From Candidatus Omnitrophota bacterium (GTDB lineage: Bacteria > Omnitrophota > Gorgyraeia > Aquiviventales > Aquiviventaceae): 16,145 bases of DNA. Positions 12,469 to 16,145 of this stretch are shown here, piece after piece; the first letter of the stretch is position 1, and every line of letters begins with the position of its first letter. The stretch lies in the NCBI GenBank assembly GCA_016206725.1, contig JACQRA010000137.1:1-16145 (forward strand), given 5' to 3'. The notes under the pieces were generated by a model, which ran no database searches, was not told where the DNA came from, and worked only from the letters and a program-made list of their open reading frames with translations. The translations under genes were made by a program, and so were the position numbers.

Positions 12469-13495
12469 CGGGAAAGTCGGGGACACAAAACAATTTCTAA
12501 AAATGGTTTGTGTCCCCTTACTTCTCATCGTGATGTGGGTCGCCTTGGTGCCGTCGCTGGGAGCGGAGGAGCAATCCTTCGAGGAACGGTTCTTCGCGGG
12601 GTGTCCCTCAAAGCCTCCTCTGACGATCCACCGAGACCATACGCTCGTCGATCTCCACGGCCTGCTCTACACAACCGCCAACGTGACGGAGTTGGAAATC
12701 GTTCGGTTGGCGGATTGGCTCATCGATCTGCCGATTCCAGGTCCTGAGGTCCGTCCGATTGAGCACGTGTTCGTGGGCATTCGGGCGCTGTACCATCGGT
12801 TGGGTCACGGCCGTCCTCTTGCGCGCGTGAGAGAGCTGGCGGACGCGTTCCAACTTCGCGAGCTGAGTCTCGGCGATGCCACGGTCACCTATACGGTAGC
12901 GACCGGTGGAGCCATCAGTCCGGGCAGCGGGACGATCGTTCGGGTCAATAAACTCATCGATTGGACCCAGCACATCGTGGGAGACCTCAATGAGGGGATC
13001 GGATGGGCTGTCGGACGCCCTCGCGGCGCCATCCGGTGGGCACTGCCTGGCCGGGCCGTCGACGGGACTCAATGGCTCGTGGTCAAGACGACTCATGCCC
13101 TCAGCATCGCGTTGACCCGGACGGTTGAGGGAACCATCAGCGCCGTTGAGCGGAGCTTCGATGCGATCCTCAATCTCCCGCGGGGACTGCCCCATCGCGA
13201 CACGACCATCTTTTTGCGCATCCCCCTGGGGGTGTATCGGCAGCACGAGCCGTGGATCCTCGAGCATCAAGACCACCTGTACGCCGGGACGACCAAGGAG
13301 TTGAGCGGACTGACCCACACCGAATTGTTCCATCGGCGCACGACTCGACAGCAACGCTGGGGCGACCTGGACCGGTTTCAGCCGCCGCCATCTCACGTCG
13401 TCTTCGTGATGGATGCGCGCCTGTTCCGGATGGCGCCGGCGGCCTTTGCCCCGCACGTCATTCCGGCAGGTTGGGTTGACAAACCAGACGGATGA
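12461..13495 (+). CDS. exported protein of unknown function
   Basis: I do not recognise this 344-residue protein. It has a signal peptide: polar MNNGKV, then 13 residues encoded by a palindromic repeat, then the hydrophobic LLLIVMWVALVPSLGA with probable cleavage before EEQ. The mature part has no further membrane segment and contains a short LVDLHGLLYTT block, a Gly-rich TGGAISPGSGTIV segment, and a His-rich C-terminal half (QHEPWILEHQDHLYAG, THTELFHRR). The ATG at 12461 is chosen because AAGGAA precedes it and it lies inside the stop region of the phosphodiesterase gene (ATGAATAA). Tight coupling suggests both exported products act together, possibly on an envelope substrate. Upstream in-frame ATGs lack both an RBS and a signal-like start. 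Confidence 0.75.
   Translation: MNNGKVGDTKQFLKMVCVPLLLIVMWVALVPSLGAEEQSFEERFFAGCPSKPPLTIHRDHTLVDLHGLLYTTANVTELEIVRLADWLIDLPIPGPEVRPIEHVFVGIRALYHRLGHGRPLARVRELADAFQLRELSLGDATVTYTVATGGAISPGSGTIVRVNKLIDWTQHIVGDLNEGIGWAVGRPRGAIRWALPGRAVDGTQWLVVKTTHALSIALTRTVEGTISAVERSFDAILNLPRGLPHRDTTIFLRIPLGVYRQHEPWILEHQDHLYAGTTKELSGLTHTELFHRRTTRQQRWGDLDRFQPPPSHVVFVMDARLFRMAPAAFAPHVIPAGWVDKPDG
12479..12517. repeat. 39-bp REP-like palindrome inside a coding sequence
   Basis: GGGGACACAAA (12479-12489) and TTTGTGTCCCC (12507-12517) pair perfectly over 11 bp. The stem continues inward with two mismatches to a 3-nt CTA loop, giving 16 pairs of 18. The GGGGACAC...GTGTCCCC layout resembles REP palindromes mobilised by RAYT-type Y1 transposases. 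It spans exactly 13 codons of the unknown exported protein. No RAYT gene is in the window. Confidence 0.7.
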
Positions 13496-13504
13496 TTCTA
13501 AGCT
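13476..13504 (+). promoter_or_regulatory. candidate sigma-70 promoter of the FIST gene
   Basis: TTGACA (13476-13481), a 17-nt spacer and TAAGCT (13499-13504). It overlaps the 3' end of the preceding gene and its -10 ends 12 nt before the ATG at 13517, which has no Shine-Dalgarno sequence. It shares TTGACAAACC and a TANGCT -10 with the greA promoter. Confidence 0.5.
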
Positions 13505-13516
13505 AGCACCTGGCCC

Positions 13517-14698
13517 ATGCGATTTGCCTCAGCCATCAGCGAATCCACCCACCTGCGCAACGCCGTGGACCAGGCGTGTCGTCAGATCCTTGACCAGCTC
13601 ATAGGGAATCCGTGTCATTGGGCGTGCGTCTTTATCTCTCCCCTCTACCAGCAGGCCGACTGGGCTGAAGCGAATCAGGTCATCCACGATCATCTCCGAC
13701 CTGCCGTGCTCATGGGTTGCAGCGGGCACGGGGTGATCGGGACGGATCGCGTCGTGGAGGCGGTCCCCGCGGTGTCGATCTTCGCCGCCCACCTGCCTGA
13801 TGTGCGTCTCTATCCTTTCCTGATCAGTCCTGAGGAGTTGGAGCTTGCCAGCCCCGGCGGATTTTGGGTGGATAAGGTCGGCATTCCAGCCCAAGAGCGT
13901 CCGAACTTCGTCCTGTTGGCTGACCCTGCCACCTGCGATCCCTCCAAGATCTTGAACGAACTGAACGAGACATTCCCCGGCTGTCCGATTATCGGCGGTT
14001 TGGCCAGCGGAGGAGAAGAACCCGGCGAGCACGTCCTCTTCTATGATACGGAGGCGCATCGCGCGGGGGCCGTGGGTGTCGCGATGACCGGTCCGCTCAG
14101 ATGCGAAACTCTCATCGCCTCGGGGTGTCGGCCGGTCGGCCAACCCTTCGTGGTGACCAAAGCGGAAGAGCATGTGGTGTGGGAGTTGGGCGGCCGTCAG
14201 GCGCTCGAGGTGTTGCGGGAGTTGTTCGTGGGGCTCTCCCCGACGGATCAGGCGTTGGCGCAGCATGCGGTCTTCGTCGGCATGGTGATCAACGAAATGA
14301 AGCCCCGATTCAGTCCGCAGGATTTCCTCATCCGTCATTTGGTCGGTATCGACCCCCCGAGCGGCGCCATTGCCGTGGAAGAGTCGATCCACGTCGGCCA
14401 AACGCTCCAGTTTCATCTGAGGGATCCGTCCGCCTCACGCGGGGAGCTTCGTCGCCTCTTGCGAGACCATGTGGCGGCGTCCCAGGCCGCACCACACGGG
14501 GTCCTCCTCTTTAATTGTGTCGGACGGGGGAAAACGTTTTATGGATCGACCCCGCACGATCTGAGAACGATCCGCGAGGTCATGGGCTCTCGCGTGCCGA
14601 TCAGCGGTTTCTTTTGCAACGGGGAGATTGGGCCGGTTGGCGGCATCAATTTCTTGCACGGCTATACCGCCAGCCTCGGCCTCTTCGGTCCTCGATGA
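13517..14698 (+). CDS. stand-alone FIST domain protein (FIST_N plus FIST_C)
   Basis: The 393 residues consist of a FIST_N domain (roughly 25-215: HWACVFISP, VLMGCSGHGVIG, CPIIGGLASGGEEPGEHVLF) and a FIST_C domain (roughly 220-375: VFVGMVINEMKP, FLIRHLVGIDPPSGAIAV, VLLFNCVGRGKTFYG, PISGFFCNGEIGPV, FLHGYTASLGLF). FIST domains are ligand sensors, proposed to bind small molecules such as amino acids, and are usually attached to signalling output domains. Here no output domain or membrane segment is present. The ATGA overlap with apt links its expression to purine salvage. Ligand and partner are unknown. Confidence 0.92.
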   Translation: MRFASAISESTHLRNAVDQACRQILDQLIGNPCHWACVFISPLYQQADWAEANQVIHDHLRPAVLMGCSGHGVIGTDRVVEAVPAVSIFAAHLPDVRLYPFLISPEELELASPGGFWVDKVGIPAQERPNFVLLADPATCDPSKILNELNETFPGCPIIGGLASGGEEPGEHVLFYDTEAHRAGAVGVAMTGPLRCETLIASGCRPVGQPFVVTKAEEHVVWELGGRQALEVLRELFVGLSPTDQALAQHAVFVGMVINEMKPRFSPQDFLIRHLVGIDPPSGAIAVEESIHVGQTLQFHLRDPSASRGELRRLLRDHVAASQAAPHGVLLFNCVGRGKTFYGSTPHDLRTIREVMGSRVPISGFFCNGEIGPVGGINFLHGYTASLGLFGPR

Positions 14699-15231
14699 CC
14701 ATCGCGACGTTCACACAGGAACAGCTCAAGCGATACATCCGTGACATTCCGGATTTTCCCAAGCGGGGTATCCTGTTTCGCGACATCACCCCGCTTCTGC
14801 AGAGCGGGGCGATGTTCCGCAAAGCGATCAATCAATTTGCCGATCGCTACGCGACGAAACAGCTCGATGCGGTCGTCGCGGTGGAATCCCGAGGACTGAT
14901 TTTCGGCGCCGCCTTGGCCGATCGCTTGGGCGTAGGGTTGGTGCTGGTCCGCAAGGCCGGCAAGCTGCCGCACAAGACGATCAAAGCCACCTACACCCTT
15001 GAGTATGGCGAGGGCGCCTTGGAGATGCATGCCGACAGTCTGCCTGAACAGGCGCGGGTGGTTCTCATTGACGATCTGTTGGCCACGGGCGGAACGACGG
15101 GTGCCGTGGTGAAACTCCTCGAGCATTTCCGCGCCCACCTCGTGGAGGTCGCGTTCCTCATCGAGCTGACCGCCTTGGAGGGGCGCAAGCGGTTGGGCCA
15201 TCATCCCATCTTTTCTTTGCTTCACTATTAG
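14695..15231 (+). CDS. apt: adenine phosphoribosyltransferase
   Basis: Apt converts adenine and PRPP to AMP. The 178-residue protein shows the family pattern: IPDFPKRGILFRDITPLL (18-35), VVAVESRGLIFG (60-71), LVLVRKAGKLPHKT (82-95), EMHADSLPEQARVVLIDD and the PRPP-binding loop DDLLATGGTTGA (126-137). The start is the ATG at 14695 overlapping the FIST stop; MTIATFTQEQLKRYIRDIPDFP agrees with Apt N-termini, whereas the longer open frame upstream is only out-of-frame FIST sequence. No separate RBS is seen, so translation probably depends on coupling. Adenine is also released in the methylthioadenosine pathway that mtnA serves. Confidence 0.96.
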   Translation: MTIATFTQEQLKRYIRDIPDFPKRGILFRDITPLLQSGAMFRKAINQFADRYATKQLDAVVAVESRGLIFGAALADRLGVGLVLVRKAGKLPHKTIKATYTLEYGEGALEMHADSLPEQARVVLIDDLLATGGTTGAVVKLLEHFRAHLVEVAFLIELTALEGRKRLGHHPIFSLLHY

Positions 15232-15261
15232 AGCCCCTGCACTCCTCGCTGTGTTGAGACC

Positions 15262-16145
15262 ATGAGTCAATCGTCCTTTGATGTCATTGTGCTTGGTGGC
15301 GGCATCATCGGTTGCGCCGTCGCTGAGGAACTTGCCCGACGCGATCAGCGGGTGGCGGTCGTCGAGCGCGGCGCGATCGGCGCCGAGGCGTCCAGCGCGG
15401 CGGCTGGCATTCTCTCCGCGCAGATGGATCTGGTTCGACCCGGAGCGTTCTTTGACCTCTGCCATTCCGCTCGACGGATGTATCCCCAATGGGTCAGACA
15501 TCTCGAGCGGCGCTCCGGCATCTCGGTGGATTTTCATGTTGATGGCATCCTGTATCTCGCCATGACCCGGCAGGCCGAGCGCCGGATGGCGGCGCGTCGG
15601 CGTTGGCAGCGCGCCGAGGGACTTCGGGTTGAGCGCTGGTCGTCGGCTCAGGTGCGACGACGAGAGCCATCGGTGGATGGCCGGTTGCGTTGCGGCTTTT
15701 TCTTTCCGCGTGAGGCTCAAGTTGACAACGTCCAGTTGATGGAGGCGTTGCGGCGGGCGTGCCAACGCGCGGGGGTCACGTTACTGGAACAGACCAGCGT
15801 GCGACGTCTGATCATTCAACGCCGTGCCGTGCGAGGGGTGGAGACAGATCAGGGAAGCCTGCGCGCTCCAGTGGTCATCAACTGTCTTGGCAGTTGGGCC
15901 TCGCTGGTGGAAGCCCCCCCGGTCAAGCTGCCGGTCGTACCGGCTCGTGGGCAGATGCTCGTTTTCCAAGGACCGAAACGGTTATTCCGCAGCGCGGTGA
16001 TGTCTGAGCAGGCGTACGTCGTCCAGCGTCGGGACGGACGCCTGATCATCGGCTCCACGGTGGAGTTCTCCGGGTTCCAGAAGCATCTGACCCTTGCAGG
16101 CGTCCACGGGATTCTCTCCGGACTTCGGCGGATGACGAGCGCGCT
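15262..16145 (+). CDS. thiO: FAD-dependent glycine oxidase-like protein (ThiO family), 3' truncated by window end
   Basis: The visible 294 residues belong to the D-amino-acid-oxidase fold. They show an N-terminal FAD-binding Rossmann motif VIVLGGGIIGCAVAEELARR (8-27), VAVVERGAIGAEASSAAAGIL, then VVINCLGSWA, LPVVPARGQMLVF and YVVQRRDGRLIIGSTVEFSGF, which are characteristic of ThiO. ThiO oxidises glycine to the imine used for the thiamine thiazole ring. The open frame reaches the last base of the window, so the C-terminus is missing. The ATG at 15262 has only a weak upstream ribosome-binding signal and follows apt by 30 bp, suggesting the same operon. A related amino acid or sarcosine oxidase is the alternative. 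Confidence 0.85.
   Translation, partial: MSQSSFDVIVLGGGIIGCAVAEELARRDQRVAVVERGAIGAEASSAAAGILSAQMDLVRPGAFFDLCHSARRMYPQWVRHLERRSGISVDFHVDGILYLAMTRQAERRMAARRRWQRAEGLRVERWSSAQVRRREPSVDGRLRCGFFFPREAQVDNVQLMEALRRACQRAGVTLLEQTSVRRLIIQRRAVRGVETDQGSLRAPVVINCLGSWASLVEAPPVKLPVVPARGQMLVFQGPKRLFRSAVMSEQAYVVQRRDGRLIIGSTVEFSGFQKHLTLAGVHGILSGLRRMTSA

Noticed and set aside
14662..15765. 367-codon open frame on the minus strand
   Set aside because: Antisense to apt and thiO; it crosses two well-supported genes and has no family features.
1..16145. Prophage, integrative element or defence island
   Set aside because: No integrase, transposase, restriction, capsid or attachment-site features; only the HicBA pair could be called accessory.

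Overview
The window is a gene-dense, high-GC bacterial chromosome segment with no phage, plasmid or insertion-sequence genes. Every gene with a recognisable family looks like core or niche metabolism. The gene content (cyanobacterial-type arginine dihydrolase and TIGR00300 ornithine cyclodeaminase, stand-alone proline dehydrogenase and P5C dehydrogenase, MtnA, a FIST protein, Apt, ThiO) and the promoter style suggest an environmental lineage such as Nitrospirota or Methylomirabilota. That placement is an impression, not a demonstrated assignment.

Layout. (1) 1-987, plus strand: the tail of an unidentified gene, then greA and a pterin-4a-carbinolamine dehydratase sharing an ATGA junction. (2) 967-5986: two divergent units meeting at a 42-bp intergenic region. 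Leftward are an ornithine cyclodeaminase (LOR/SDH, TIGR00300) and an arginine dihydrolase-like guanidine hydrolase. Rightward are proline dehydrogenase and P5C dehydrogenase. Together they would convert arginine to ornithine, proline, P5C and glutamate, which is the cyanobacterial AgrE/ArgZ-PutA route with each activity on its own gene. (3) 6019-7691, plus strand: mtnA (methionine salvage) and a HicBA-type toxin-antitoxin pair with the antitoxin first. (4) 7763-10637, minus strand: a compact Ski2-like RNA helicase overlapping a lipoprotein M48 metalloprotease gene. (5) 10744-13495, plus strand: an exported type I phosphodiesterase overlapping an exported protein of unknown function. (6) 13517-16145, plus strand: a FIST sensor protein, apt (ATGA overlap) and a thiO gene cut by the window end.

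Several non-coding structures stand out. An 80-nt cloverleaf (17-bp closing stem plus three 5-bp hairpins) lies directly before the helicase start codon. A 39-bp REP-like palindrome is inserted in frame within a signal peptide. A 34-bp-arm hairpin of tandem octamers separates the two arginine-pathway genes on the minus strand. Three genes have short direct repeats that begin at or span their stop codons. Four plus-strand units have a candidate -10 box only 7-12 nt before the ATG and no Shine-Dalgarno sequence, suggesting leaderless or nearly leaderless mRNAs. In each of these units the second gene starts inside the stop codon region of the first.

No stretch longer than about 110 bp lacks a gene. 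I see no tRNA, rRNA, CRISPR array, integrase or transposase gene.
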